The notes under the pieces: model-generated
Database searches by the model: none
What the model was told of the DNA's origin: nothing
Seen by the model: the letters and a program-made list of their open reading frames with translations, nothing else
Part shown: positions 25,705 to 34,575 of the stretch, in pieces
Position numbering within the stretch: the first letter of the stretch is position 1
How the letters are laid out: each line of letters begins with the position of its first letter
Assembly (NCBI RefSeq): GCF_003833015.1
Contig: NZ_RJLQ01000001.1
Coordinates: 186,001 to 250,000 of the forward strand
Direction of reading: 5' to 3'
DNA from: Clostridium sp. E02
GTDB taxonomy: Bacteria; Bacillota; Clostridia; Lachnospirales; Lachnospiraceae
DNA length: 64,000 nt
Made by a program: the position numbers and the translations under genes

Positions 25705-26810
25705 TATGCATGTTCTCCCTTCTTTGTTGTCTTATTTTTTTTCTTTTTCAGTCCAGGAATGCGCCGGATCAACCGAAACAGTCCATCCCAGGAAAACTCA
25801 TTGCTTCCCATGATTCCTTTGCGGTAAAAAAGTACCACTGCCATTAGCAGTATAGAAAAGATTACCATACGAAACCCAGAGCGGAACAATGGAATGGAAA
25901 CCCCTCCTATTGTCAGAGGATTATCAAAGAAACGAAGCCATTCTCTTCCAATGGTGACAAGAAAAGAACCTACAACACTTCCCGTAACACTGCCGATTCC
26001 ACCAAGTACCACGATCAAAAGAATATCATAGGTTAAGTTGATAGAAAAGGTACGTGAATCAATGGAACGCATAAATAAGGCCAAGAGTCCGCCTCCCACT
26101 CCGGTAAAGAAGGAAGAGATAACAAAAGCAAGCTGTTTGTAACGGAATAAGTTAATCCCCATAGCCTGTGCGGCGATTTCATCTTCTCGAAGGGCTTTAA
26201 ATGCCCGCCCATAAGAGGAGTTGATCAGTAGAATCATCAAGAGAATACAGAGAGCACATAGCCCGAATGCAACAAAAAGATTGGGAAAGCCTGGGATGTT
26301 TTTTAATCCATAAGACCCATTGGTAATTCGGTTAAATTGAGGGGCGGAGATCACGGCACGAATGATTTCTGAAAATCCTAAGGTAGCAATCGCCAGATAA
26401 TCGCTTTTCAAACGAAGTACTGGAATTCCAATGAGTGCTGCAATACCAGCCGCAATTAGTCCCGCAACAATCAGTGCAAGCCAGTAGGGACACTCAAGGT
26501 TTGCAATGGCAGGAGCGATGCCATCAACATAATAAACACTGGCTCGGTTTTCGACTGGAATGGTCAGAATCGCTACCGTATAAGCACCGATTGCCATAAA
26601 TCCAGCCTGACCAAGAGAAAACAAACCAGTAAAACCAGTTAGTAAATTCATGGAAACGGCAACCACTGCATAGATAGCGCTTCGTTCCAAAATGGAAATT
26701 TGATAGCTATACTGCGTTTTGTTCCCTTGTAGAAAACCCAAAAAACCAAGTATGAACAAGAGAGCAAACAGGGAATAGAGTTTGTTTTTGGAAATAACGT
26801 TTCTTTTCAT
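25704..26810 (-). CDS. livM: Branched-chain amino acid ABC transporter permease LivM
   Basis: A 368-residue permease with about ten membrane segments. It has the LivM blocks LLTGFTGLFSLGQAGFMAIG, LRLKSDYLAIATLGFSEI, SYGRAFKALREDEIAAQAMG and VVLGGIGSVTGSVVG. It forms the membrane pore with LivH. The C-terminus is Lys-rich (KKKKNKTTKKGEHA). It starts 10 bases after livH in the order H-M-G-F. Confidence 0.93.
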   Translation of the reverse strand: MKRNVISKNKLYSLFALLFILGFLGFLQGNKTQYSYQISILERSAIYAVVAVSMNLLTGFTGLFSLGQAGFMAIGAYTVAILTIPVENRASVYYVDGIAPAIANLECPYWLALIVAGLIAAGIAALIGIPVLRLKSDYLAIATLGFSEIIRAVISAPQFNRITNGSYGLKNIPGFPNLFVAFGLCALCILLMILLINSSYGRAFKALREDEIAAQAMGINLFRYKQLAFVISSFFTGVGGGLLALFMRSIDSRTFSINLTYDILLIVVLGGIGSVTGSVVGSFLVTIGREWLRFFDNPLTIGGVSIPLFRSGFRMVIFSILLMAVVLFYRKGIMGSNEFSWDGLFRLIRRIPGLKKKKNKTTKKGEHA

Positions 26811-26820
26811 AAAGGGTACC

Positions 26821-27702
26821 TCACACTTTATCGGTGGATTTCTCTCCGAATAGACCGGTTGGTTTAATCAGGAGAATCATAATGAGCAGAACAAAAGTAA
26901 AAGCGTCACTGAATGTAGAATATCCCATGGCAACCAGGGCTGTTTCCCCAAGTCCCAAGACAAATCCACCAATTACCGCTCCAGGAATGCTTCCAATTCC
27001 GCCAAAAACGGCAGCTACAAAGCATTTTAGTCCAGGCAGAGAACCGGAAAATGGGAAAACCGTCATACGATCGGTAAAATAAAGAACGGATCCAATGGCT
27101 GCAAGGAGAGAGCCGATAGCAAACGTAAAGGTGATAACTCGATTGATCCGAATTCCCATTAAGGCTGCGGTATCGTAATCCTTTGACACGGCTCGCATGG
27201 CCATACCTATTTTTGTTTTGTTAATCAGTGCCATCAGGATGTAAACAACGAATAAAGTGATTACAGGAGTCAAAAATGTGACAAATGAGGCAGAAAGTCC
27301 TCCAATCTGGAAGATTTTTTTAAGAAAGGGTATTTCAGGATAGCCCTTTGGGAGAGCAGTAAATAAGTAAGTGGCAAGATTCTGCAGCAGATAAGAAACA
27401 CCGATGGCAGAGATCATGACAGACATTCTGGGAGCTGTTCGCAAAGGACGGTAAGCCACCCGTTCGATGGAAACGCCTAATACTACGGTAATGAATAGTA
27501 CAACGGGAACCGCAATGAACCATGGAAACACAGCCATGGAAAAAATCATAAAGTAACCAGCCATCATAAAGATATCGCCATGGGCGAAATTAATGAGCCG
27601 TAGGATGCCGTAAACCAGTGTGTAGCCAATGGCGATCAGTGCATATGCACCGCCTAAGGAGATACCGGTTAAGCATTGCTGTAAAAAGGTTGAAAGACTC
27701 AT
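26821..27702 (-). CDS. livH: Branched-chain amino acid ABC transporter permease LivH
   Basis: A 293-residue permease with about eight membrane segments. It has GISLGGAYALIAIGYTLVYG at the N-terminus, INFAHGDIFMMAGY, KIGMAMRAVSKDYDTAALMG and FGGIGSIPGAVIGGF. It pairs with LivM. The gene is 116 bases downstream of the binding-protein gene, with a hairpin between them. Confidence 0.93.
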   Translation of the reverse strand: MSLSTFLQQCLTGISLGGAYALIAIGYTLVYGILRLINFAHGDIFMMAGYFMIFSMAVFPWFIAVPVVLFITVVLGVSIERVAYRPLRTAPRMSVMISAIGVSYLLQNLATYLFTALPKGYPEIPFLKKIFQIGGLSASFVTFLTPVITLFVVYILMALINKTKIGMAMRAVSKDYDTAALMGIRINRVITFTFAIGSLLAAIGSVLYFTDRMTVFPFSGSLPGLKCFVAAVFGGIGSIPGAVIGGFVLGLGETALVAMGYSTFSDAFTFVLLIMILLIKPTGLFGEKSTDKV

Positions 27703-27759
27703 ATGGCAGAATGCCTCCTATCATTTCGTATGAATTTAGAGTTTGTCGTAAACAAGAAG

Positions 27760-27787
27760 GAGTGGGCAATCAATATGATCCCCACTC
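27760..27787 (-). terminator. Intercistronic hairpin between livJ and livH
   Basis: GAGTGGG (27760-27766) pairs with CCCACTC (27781-27787). There is no clear U-tract, so it is more likely an mRNA stabiliser or partial attenuator that keeps the binding protein in excess over the membrane parts, as is common in ABC operons. Confidence 0.55.
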
Positions 27788-27818
27788 ACCTGGCTCCGAC
27801 CGTTTATAAGTACAAGAT

Positions 27819-28997
27819 TTATTTGACTCTGGTCGTTGTTAAGAATTTAAATTCGCCGTCTTGGATGGTTTTTATAAAGGCCATATCTTTCTTCGCATCC
27901 CCGTTTTCATCAAAGGAAATGGTACCTGTAACCCCGTCAATGGAAATTTCTTTTAAGGCATCTTTAATAGCAGTGGTATCCGTTGATCCGGCGGTTTCAA
28001 TTGCTTTTAATGCACTTAAGTAGGCATCATAGCCAAGGGCAGATACAGCTGGAATGATTTCATCTTGTTTGTTTTCCTTTAAATAGGTTTTAAAACCGGA
28101 GATAAAGGAAGCTGCTTCCTCGTTTGCTGGCTCTGCTTCGTCAAAGAAGGTGGATAAAACAACACCATCTGCGGAGGAACCTGCATTTTCAATAATGGTG
28201 GAGTTTTCCCAGGTATCCCCTGCGGCAATGATAGCGGTAATACCAAGTTCACGTGCCTGCTTAATAATAAGAGGTGCTGTGGTAATGGAGGATGGTGCAA
28301 AAATGATATCTGGATTCTGTGCTTTGATGTTGGTTAAAATGGCTTTAAAATCTGTCTGATTTGTCTGAAACTGCTCCTCACTTACGACAGTTCCTCCAAG
28401 TTTTGTAAATGCAGTTTTAAAGAAAGAGCCAAGACCAGAAGAATAATCATCCCCTAACTGCGTGATAATGGCTGCTTTATTTGCTTTATTTTTATGCGCG
28501 AAGTTTGCCATAACGGTTCCCTGGAAGGGATCTAGGAAACAAACTCGAAAATAGAAATCATTTCCTTGGGTAACCTGTGGATTGGTACAGGACGCTCCAA
28601 TGGCAGGGATTTTTGCATCTGCAAAGATTTGTCCGGCTGCGATGGAAACACCAGAGCCATAGCTTCCGATTACTGCAGAAACTTTTTTACTCACCAATTT
28701 TTGTGCCGCATTCACACCTTCTGTTTTATCTGACTTATTGTCTACTTCAACTAATTCAACTTTATATTCCTCATCGCCAATCTTTACGGTAGGATGGGTC
28801 TGGTTTGCGTAACGGATTCCAAGAATTTCCTGAAAGCCCCCGCCGCCATTTTCTCCGGTGGTTGGTTCATATACTCCTATTTTAATTACTTTTTCCCCAT
28901 TGTTTTCGGAAGTGGAAGCTCCGGAACTACAACCAGATACCAATATGGCACTCATACATAAAGAAAGGGTAAGTGCTAATGCTTTTTTCATTTTCAT
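27819..28997 (-). CDS. livJ: Branched-chain amino acid ABC transporter substrate-binding lipoprotein
   Basis: A 392-residue lipoprotein. The signal peptide ends in the lipobox LVSGC, so the mature protein would be lipid-anchored to the outer face of the membrane. A type I periplasmic-binding fold follows, with GVYEPTTGENGGGG, AAQKLVSKKVSAVIGSYGSG, SCTNPQVTQGNDFYFRVCF and SALGYDAYLSALKAIE. It is the first gene of the liv operon and has a strong AAGGAGG site and a consensus promoter. Confidence 0.93.
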   Translation of the reverse strand: MKMKKALALTLSLCMSAILVSGCSSGASTSENNGEKVIKIGVYEPTTGENGGGGFQEILGIRYANQTHPTVKIGDEEYKVELVEVDNKSDKTEGVNAAQKLVSKKVSAVIGSYGSGVSIAAGQIFADAKIPAIGASCTNPQVTQGNDFYFRVCFLDPFQGTVMANFAHKNKANKAAIITQLGDDYSSGLGSFFKTAFTKLGGTVVSEEQFQTNQTDFKAILTNIKAQNPDIIFAPSSITTAPLIIKQARELGITAIIAAGDTWENSTIIENAGSSADGVVLSTFFDEAEPANEEAASFISGFKTYLKENKQDEIIPAVSALGYDAYLSALKAIETAGSTDTTAIKDALKEISIDGVTGTISFDENGDAKKDMAFIKTIQDGEFKFLTTTRVK

Positions 28998-29069
28998 AAC
29001 TAGATCCTCCTTTTTTTATGTTTCCGACACAAACACAACTGTCCTCGACACGGAAACATACTGCGTTAT

Positions 29070-29097
29070 ATTATAACAGAAGATCAGAAAAGTGCAA
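29070..29097 (-). promoter_or_regulatory. Promoter of the liv operon
   Basis: On the minus strand the -35 is TTGCAC (29092-29097) and the -10 is TATAAT (29070-29075) with a 16-base spacer. A TG one base upstream of the -10 gives an extended -10. It is about 75 bases upstream of the livJ start. Confidence 0.75.
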
Positions 29098-29239
29098 GAA
29101 AAAATGATAAGAAAATAAGAATATAAAGTAAATTCTTATTTTCAGAACCCTGTTATGTGGGGACACATTAAATAATTACCATTTGTATGCAAATAGCATT
29201 TCATTTTTCGGTATTTCCCATTCTATTTTATTAATTCAA

Positions 29240-29347
29240 TTGACAAACTGTAGAATATATGATTAGATTAATATATTATAATATATAATATATTAATATT
29301 ATATAAAACATATTAGGAATTTAAATACTACAAAGGAGGTGAATTTG
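29240..29347 (+). promoter_or_regulatory. AT-rich palindromic upstream region with a spare ribosome binding site
   Basis: The 426 bases between livJ and the next plus-strand gene contain a TTGACA (29240-29245) with only a weak -10 (TAGATT, 18 bases on). Next is a nearly pure A/T block in which TTAATATATTA (29268-29278) is mirrored by TAATATATTAA (29286-29296). A perfect AAAGGAGGTGA (29332-29342) sits three bases before TTG-AAT-TGT-AGA-TAA, which could encode a four-residue leader. The real gene starts about 75 bases later with its own weaker site. No other gene is seen in this interval. Confidence 0.4.
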
Positions 29348-29423
29348 AATTGTAGATAAAAATACGCGAAGTGCTTGAAGGTTACGTTACCCTAACAACA
29401 ATTATTTGAAAGTGAGGATCGAT

Positions 29424-29873
29424 ATGTTAAAAAAAATAGTATCATTATCTCTAGCAGTATTAATGGTTTTGGCAATGAATACAACTGCCTTTGCCGCATC
29501 CCCGAAACAGGACCATGACCATGAACATGAACATGTTTCAGTTGGTGATTTTATACATACTGAAACTGGTAGTGATGTGGTCATTCGAGTAAATGAAGAT
29601 CAATCATTTTATACTGCACCTTTAAGAATGTCTTTTATAAATCCCAGAGATTGCTCCCACACTAATCTACAGTCATACGGAAACCCTATGGGTCAAACTA
29701 AGAGCTATAATAAGTCAGATTCTACCTACTGTTATAAGTATAGAACTGTTAAAAATGCACGTTGTTTACAATGTGGAAAAACAGGTTTTAAAATTTATGG
29801 TTCATGGGAAAAACATAAACATTCCTACTCATTATTCAGCAGTAAATGTAAAAAATGTGGTTATGAAAAATAG
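29424..29873 (+). CDS. Small secreted His/Cys-rich protein
   Basis: A 149-residue protein with a clear signal peptide (MLKKIVSLSLAVLMVLA, cleavage near AFAA). The mature N-terminus has a His/Asp/Glu cluster (DHDHEHEHV). Further on there are paired cysteines (CLQCG and CKKCG, plus a C in RDCSHTN and one in STYCYKY) and histidines (KHKHSY). The arrangement suggests metal binding, probably zinc, outside the cell, or a disulfide-stabilised small secreted protein. I do not recognise the family. The start is supported by GAGGA upstream. A hairpin follows the gene. Confidence 0.7.
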   Translation: MLKKIVSLSLAVLMVLAMNTTAFAASPKQDHDHEHEHVSVGDFIHTETGSDVVIRVNEDQSFYTAPLRMSFINPRDCSHTNLQSYGNPMGQTKSYNKSDSTYCYKYRTVKNARCLQCGKTGFKIYGSWEKHKHSYSLFSSKCKKCGYEK

Positions 29874-29892
29874 TTTGTATTCTTAATACAAT

Positions 29893-29927
29893 CTGGACTT
29901 GTGTCAGTATAATTGATACAAGTCCAG
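29893..29927 (+). terminator. Hairpin after the small secreted protein gene
   Basis: CTGGACTTGT (29893-29902) pairs perfectly with ACAAGTCCAG (29918-29927). The U-tract is short (TTGTTT), so termination strength is uncertain. The 236 bases that follow hold no gene I can support. Confidence 0.6.
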
Positions 29928-30163
29928 AATTGTTTCCACATCTCTAAATTATCTAGACTCAAACTATTTTCCCGTGTGTCATATCTGAATGCTTCTTTAA
30001 CAATGGATCTTTTCTTGCTGTTGCTTAATTTTTTGTTTTTGGTGTAACGAATTGCCTCTTAAGCGGATCTATATAGGAACAGGTTAAGGGGGGGATTCCA
30101 TTGATTGATTATAATTAACAGTAAAGAGCATTCTATAATGATCAAAGAAAGTGAGGTATTATT

Positions 30164-30463
30164 ATGTTTCGTAAAATTCCAAAACGATTGTCGGCCATAA
30201 GTCTGGTAGTTATAACAGGGGTGTTCCTATGCGGATTCGCATATGCAAAGGCAAATCCTGATTCTCTGCAATTTACAGGCAAAAACAATACAGAAGTCAC
30301 TGTATTTACAGATACGAAGGAGCTTATGCAAAGTGATTTGGAGATAGACCATCAAAATCAAAGTTACGAAATCGGTCAGGTTATTGTATCCAATGGTGTA
30401 AAAGAAATCGTGTTTGCCATAGGTACAGATGGGTCCTATATAACGATTCCGGCATCTGAATAA
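30164..30463 (+). CDS. Hypothetical small exported protein
   Basis: A 99-residue protein with an N-terminal signal peptide (FRKIPKRLSAISLVV, cleavage likely after AYA) and a mature domain of about 70 residues that looks mostly beta-stranded. There are no cysteines in the mature part. It has a GTGAGG site. It sits just upstream of an ECF sigma/anti-sigma pair, separated by a hairpin, and might be controlled by them or feed a signal to them. I do not recognise the family. Confidence 0.55.
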   Translation: MFRKIPKRLSAISLVVITGVFLCGFAYAKANPDSLQFTGKNNTEVTVFTDTKELMQSDLEIDHQNQSYEIGQVIVSNGVKEIVFAIGTDGSYITIPASE

Positions 30464-30468
30464 CTTGT

Positions 30469-30500
30469 AGGCAGATGCGCATTGATATGCACGTCTGCCT
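30469..30500 (+). terminator. Hairpin between exported protein and sigma factor genes
   Basis: AGGCAGA (30469-30475) pairs with TCTGCCT (30494-30500), and the inner GCAT/ATGC extends the stem. A short TTATT follows. Confidence 0.6.
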
Positions 30501-30612
30501 TATTAAAAGAACAGTAGAACATACAATAATCTCCAAACATTATATAATCTTTGGCAATTATGTTCTGCGCAAGCTGATTTGAAATAAATATCTGCTCAGG
30601 AGGTGATTGTGT

Positions 30613-31089
30613 GTGGAAATGGATGGGATTTACAAAGAGCATTCAGCCTTAATATTTAAATATTTATTTTCACTCTCTCTAAATGCTCATACAGCGGAAG
30701 AATTGACACAAGAGACTTTTTATCGTGCCATGCTATCCATAGATACATATAATGGAAACTGCAAAATGTCTACATGGCTCTGCCAGATTGCAAAGCACCT
30801 ATGGTATCAGGAATTGGACAAAAACCGACGGAGGAAAACGGAACCACTGGATGAATCGTTTCCGGGTGATTCAAAATCGGTTGAAGCTACGGTATTGGAT
30901 AAGCTGGATAAGATGTCAATTTACCGTATGCTTCATAATCTGCCCGACCCTATGAGAGAGGTTATGTATCTGCGGCTTTCAGGAGAACTTAGTTTTAGGG
31001 AGATTGGTGAACTTTTAAATCAATCAGAGACATGGGCACGGGTGACCTTTTATCGAGGTAAGAAAAAATTAATGGAGGGAATGGAATGA
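30613..31089 (+). CDS. ECF-type RNA polymerase sigma factor
   Basis: A 158-residue sigma-70 family protein. The region 2 motif AEELTQETFYRAMLSIDTYN is followed by CKMSTWLCQIAKHLWYQELD, and region 4 has LPDPMREVMYLRLSGELSFR, then EIGELLNQSETWARVTFYRG. It would redirect RNA polymerase to a small regulon. The start chosen is GTG 30613, about nine bases after AGGAGG; a TTG at 30607 is too close to the site. Its stop overlaps the anti-sigma gene by 4 bases, the classic coupling of an ECF sigma with its inhibitor. Confidence 0.9.
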   Translation: MEMDGIYKEHSALIFKYLFSLSLNAHTAEELTQETFYRAMLSIDTYNGNCKMSTWLCQIAKHLWYQELDKNRRRKTEPLDESFPGDSKSVEATVLDKLDKMSIYRMLHNLPDPMREVMYLRLSGELSFREIGELLNQSETWARVTFYRGKKKLMEGME

Positions 31090-32048
31090 AAAATACATTA
31101 AATTGTAATATCGTTCAGGATATGCTCCCAATGTATGCGGAAGGGCTGACCAGTGAAGAAAGTAATATTGCGATCCAACAGCATTTGGAGCAGTGCGAAG
31201 ATTGCAGAAAATGCCTAGAAAATTTACAAAAGCCAATAGTCGGACCAACCGTACCCAAAATGGAAATAGACTATATGCGAAAAGTTAAAAAATCCTTTAA
31301 ACGGAGAACTTACATTTTAGCTGGCGTTATTGCTGTTTTTTGTGTTATATTACTTGGTATTTTTCTCCGCTTATTTATAATTGGTACCCCCCTGTTTCTT
31401 GGAGATGCGCCTATTAATTTTGAATGGAATTACGATGCCGACAGTAAAGTTTATACGATCCATGGAGCCTTGGAACAGGAAAACTCCAGTGTCAGAATTA
31501 AAATCTACGAGGACAAACACGACAATCAAATAAAATTTAAAATATATGAGATTTTGCCCTCTATCTTCTTTTCCAGTAATCAATTTTCGGCTAACATTCC
31601 ATGGAATAGAGAATCAAATATTGTTTGGCAAGGAAAAAATAATCAGCAAATAATTACAAGTCCCCAATATTTGAACCTGTCTATTATCGAATTCCAAAAT
31701 GGAGATTACCATAGCGTTGTAGATTTATATGATGAAAATGGAACATCCATGGTGAAAGATTTATACGATCATGCTGAGAAGGTTTCTGACAACAAACCAA
31801 TGCCTTTTGATGAAAGAAAGTACAATCATTACTTGATTATCAACTTGCCACTTACAACCGACAGATTCACGACATGGATTACAGACGATACTATATTGGA
31901 GGAACAAACATTGGATGAACGTATTTTTCTGTATCAGGAAGATGGGCAATATTATTTTTACAAGCAGGGACAATATTTGAGAAAGCTTTCTACAGAAGAT
32001 ATGAGTAAAATGCAGGATTATTTAAAAACGAAGGGAGTTGAATTTTAA
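31086..32048 (+). CDS. Membrane-bound zinc-finger anti-sigma factor
   Basis: A 320-residue protein. The cytoplasmic N-terminus has the anti-sigma zinc-finger pattern (QQHLEQCEDCRKCLENL, His-x3-Cys-x2-Cys). One membrane segment follows at about residues 77-98 (TYILAGVIAVFCVILLGIFL). The remaining ~220 residues are predicted to be extracellular and could sense an envelope signal. It is translationally coupled to the sigma factor gene and probably holds it inactive at the membrane. The external domain is not one I recognise. Confidence 0.85.
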   Translation: MKNTLNCNIVQDMLPMYAEGLTSEESNIAIQQHLEQCEDCRKCLENLQKPIVGPTVPKMEIDYMRKVKKSFKRRTYILAGVIAVFCVILLGIFLRLFIIGTPLFLGDAPINFEWNYDADSKVYTIHGALEQENSSVRIKIYEDKHDNQIKFKIYEILPSIFFSSNQFSANIPWNRESNIVWQGKNNQQIITSPQYLNLSIIEFQNGDYHSVVDLYDENGTSMVKDLYDHAEKVSDNKPMPFDERKYNHYLIINLPLTTDRFTTWITDDTILEEQTLDERIFLYQEDGQYYFYKQGQYLRKLSTEDMSKMQDYLKTKGVEF

Positions 32049-32155
32049 AAGCTATGAGCTAATGTTATAATATTATACAACAATAGAAGTAAAATTCAGT
32101 TACATTATAAGAGCAATGAAATTATAATTAAGAGAAAAGGATAGGCTATAGTTTT

Positions 32156-32461
32156 ATGAAAAATTCTAAAATGTTTATCGTATACACTGGAATTAGTTTG
32201 GTTTCATTTTTAATAGGACTAAGTACATGGGTAAAGCTAATTAAGGGTGTTAAAATACAACATGAATATCTGTTCATAATATTTGGGATAGTGGTATTGA
32301 TTTCAATTACAAATATTTCTTCCTTTATTACTAGTTTATGTTTCAAACGTAAACTGTTAAATCTTAAAAATATGATACCAATATTGTTTTTTTTAATCAT
32401 AAACATTTTGTATATTTTTTATTGTTTAGCTATAATTCTTGTCAATTATCTGTTTTTTTAA
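32156..32461 (+). CDS. Possible small membrane protein
   Basis: A 101-residue frame with three predicted membrane segments (about residues 7-28, 37-60 and 73-98) and short basic loops. The ribosome binding site is weak (AAAAGG 15 bases upstream), and the region is very AT-rich, so the gene is only moderately supported. No homology is recognised. It might be the last gene of the sigma/anti-sigma unit, 107 bases downstream. Confidence 0.4.
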   Translation: MKNSKMFIVYTGISLVSFLIGLSTWVKLIKGVKIQHEYLFIIFGIVVLISITNISSFITSLCFKRKLLNLKNMIPILFFLIINILYIFYCLAIILVNYLFF

Positions 32462-32545
32462 AGAAAGAAAAGCCGTAGAATTATTACTTAAGAGTTTCCA
32501 TACGCATTGTCTGCAAAAAGATCTGATTGATCAGGAAATAAAAAT

Positions 32546-32586
32546 GGAGTCCGCCTCTAGGTGAAAGAGTGCGGACTCCGTAATTT
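32546..32586. terminator. Bidirectional terminator at the pyrG 3' end
   Basis: GGAGTCCGC (32546-32554) pairs perfectly with GCGGACTCC (32571-32579). An A-run on the left gives U-residues for pyrG, and TAATTTTT on the right serves the plus strand. Confidence 0.85.
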
Positions 32587-32606
32587 TTGAGAAAATATGT
32601 TCGATT

Positions 32607-34208
32607 TTACTTATGTTCAACAGCTGCCCGGATAAATTCCCGGAACAGGGGGTGGGGCCTGTTGGGTCTCGATTTAAATTCCGGATGCGCCTGTGTCGCT
32701 ATAAACCACGGATGAGAAGGAATTTCAACCATTTCTACAATTCTACCATCTGGTGATATTCCAGAAAGCTTCATTCCGCCCTTGGTCAAATCATCTCGAT
32801 AATCATTGTTTACTTCATACCGGTGTCTGTGTCTTTCGTGGATTAGTTCTTCACCGTAGACTTCATATGATTTTGAGGACTTGTCCAGTACACAGGGATA
32901 GGAGCCGAGACGGAGGGTGCCGCCGATATCTTCCACATCATTTTGATCCGGCATTAGATGAATCAATGGATGGGTAGTGTTTTCATCAAGCTCTACGGTA
33001 TGTGCGTCAGAAAATCCAAGGACATTCCTTGCAAATTCGACAATCGCCATCTGCATTCCAAGACACAATCCAAGGAATGGAAGGTTGTTTTCTCTTGCAT
33101 AACGGATCGAGGAGATCTTACCTTCAATCCCACGGCTTCCAAAGCCACCAGGAACTAAAATTCCGTCAACATCATGAAAATATTCGGATGCATTCTCATC
33201 CGTAACAAGTTCAGAATCAATCCATTTAATATGCACATCCGCACGATTGAATACACCGCCGTGCTTTAAGGATTCCACGACAGAGATATATGCGTCGTGC
33301 AGCTGGATGTATTTCCCTACAAGAGCAATGGTAACTTCTTTTTCCGGATGCTTCCAGTTCTCAATCATTGCGGTCCAATCAGTCAAATCCGGATCTGGGC
33401 AAGGAAGGTTTAGACTTTCACAAGCGACTTGAGCAAGATTCTGGTTCTCCATAATAAGAGGGAGTTCATATAGTACTTCCACGTCCAGATTTTCTACAAC
33501 ATGGGTTTGGGGAACATTACAGAATTGTGCGATTTTGTTTCGAATTCCGTCATCAAGGGGCAGTTCGGAACGACATACGATGATGTCGGGCTGGATTCCC
33601 ATTCCCTGTAAGTCCTTTACACTGGATTGGGTAGGTTTTGTTTTCAACTCGCCAGAAGCTTTTAGATAGGGAACTAAGGTCACATGGATTAAAATCGCAT
33701 TCTCGTGACCTACGTCATGCTGGAATTGTCGAATTGCTTCTAAGAAAGGCTGGCTTTCAATATCGCCGACCGTTCCGCCTACTTCTATGATTGCGATCTC
33801 AGTTTCGGAGGATTGGTGATTTTGGTGGAAACGGCTTTTGATTTCGTCCGTAACATGAGGGATTACCTGAACGGTTCCTCCTCCGAAATCTCCGCGGCGT
33901 TCACGGGTCAGTACGTTCCAATAAACTTTACCAGTTGTAACATTGGAATACTTCGTCAGGCTTTCGTCAATAAACCGTTCGTAATGACCGAGATCTAAGT
34001 CTGTCTCTACTCCATCTTCCGTAACGAATACTTCTCCATGCTGTACTGGATTCATGGTACCGGGATCAATGTTGATGTATGGATCAAATTTCTGCATGGT
34101 GACGTTGTAGCCTCTGGCCTTTAACAACCGTCCTAGGGATGCTGCGGTAATACCTTTGCCGAGTCCGGACACAACCCCTCCGGTGACAAATACGTATTTC
34201 ACTGACAT
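32607..34208 (-). CDS. pyrG: CTP synthase
   Basis: A 533-residue CTP synthase that aminates UTP with glutamine-derived ammonia. The synthetase domain starts with [20 protein letters not shown] and has [20 protein letters not shown]. The glutaminase domain has the nucleophile cysteine in FLGLCLGMQ and the His-Glu pair in [12 protein letters not shown]. The start chosen is ATG 34208, the family N-terminus, about ten bases after AAGGAGG; an in-frame ATG 42 bases upstream is not supported. I did not see the G-rich initial transcribed sequence that would indicate pyrG reiterative attenuation. Confidence 0.96.
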   Translation of the reverse strand: MSVKYVFVTGGVVSGLGKGITAASLGRLLKARGYNVTMQKFDPYINIDPGTMNPVQHGEVFVTEDGVETDLDLGHYERFIDESLTKYSNVTTGKVYWNVLTRERRGDFGGGTVQVIPHVTDEIKSRFHQNHQSSETEIAIIEVGGTVGDIESQPFLEAIRQFQHDVGHENAILIHVTLVPYLKASGELKTKPTQSSVKDLQGMGIQPDIIVCRSELPLDDGIRNKIAQFCNVPQTHVVENLDVEVLYELPLIMENQNLAQVACESLNLPCPDPDLTDWTAMIENWKHPEKEVTIALVGKYIQLHDAYISVVESLKHGGVFNRADVHIKWIDSELVTDENASEYFHDVDGILVPGGFGSRGIEGKISSIRYARENNLPFLGLCLGMQMAIVEFARNVLGFSDAHTVELDENTTHPLIHLMPDQNDVEDIGGTLRLGSYPCVLDKSSKSYEVYGEELIHERHRHRYEVNNDYRDDLTKGGMKLSGISPDGRIVEMVEIPSHPWFIATQAHPEFKSRPNRPHPLFREFIRAAVEHK

Positions 34209-34415
34209 AACAGTGTAACCTCCTTCTGTGATGGTATGGGATATAATCAAAAAAATTATTATACGTCTTTTTCGGAAAAAAATCTAGTGAAAATGAAAAA
34301 AACTTAGAATCTAAAGTATTGAATGACCTTTGGTTAATGTGTCCATATTTTATCGAAAAGATTATAAAAATACAACAAAAAAACGGAGAAAAAGGAATGG
34401 TTTGTTGTTTGTGTA

Positions 34416-34444
34416 TTGAAAATACAATAATAGTATGATAATAT
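34416..34444 (+). promoter_or_regulatory. Promoter of the pectinase gene
   Basis: The -35 is TTGAAA (34416-34421), the spacer 17 bases and the -10 TAATAT (34439-34444) with an extended TG at 34436-34437. A cre-type operator lies just past the predicted start of transcription. Confidence 0.65.
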
Positions 34445-34460
34445 AGTATATGTTGCACAA

Positions 34461-34474
34461 TGTAAGCGCTTACA
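34461..34474 (+). promoter_or_regulatory. cre-like (CcpA/LacI-family) operator
   Basis: TGTAAGCGCTTACA is a perfect 14-base palindrome that fits the cre consensus TGNAANCGNTTNCA. Its place about 10 bases after the predicted transcription start means bound CcpA, or a LacI-family paralogue, would block elongation, giving glucose repression of the pectinase. A locus-specific LacI regulator could use the same site. Confidence 0.75.
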
Positions 34475-34575
34475 TAGACAACGGAGGGAATTTAATTCCT
34501 GAAAACCATTTTAATATTTGGAACATACCTAGGTATCTTTCAAATTAACAATGATGTATGAATAAGGAGGAGTCA

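Noticed and set aside
29866-30061. A minus-strand open stretch of about 64 codons after the small secreted protein gene
   Set aside because: It has no start codon or ribosome binding site and overlaps the 3' end of a better supported gene. The sequence is AT-rich and no family was recognised.
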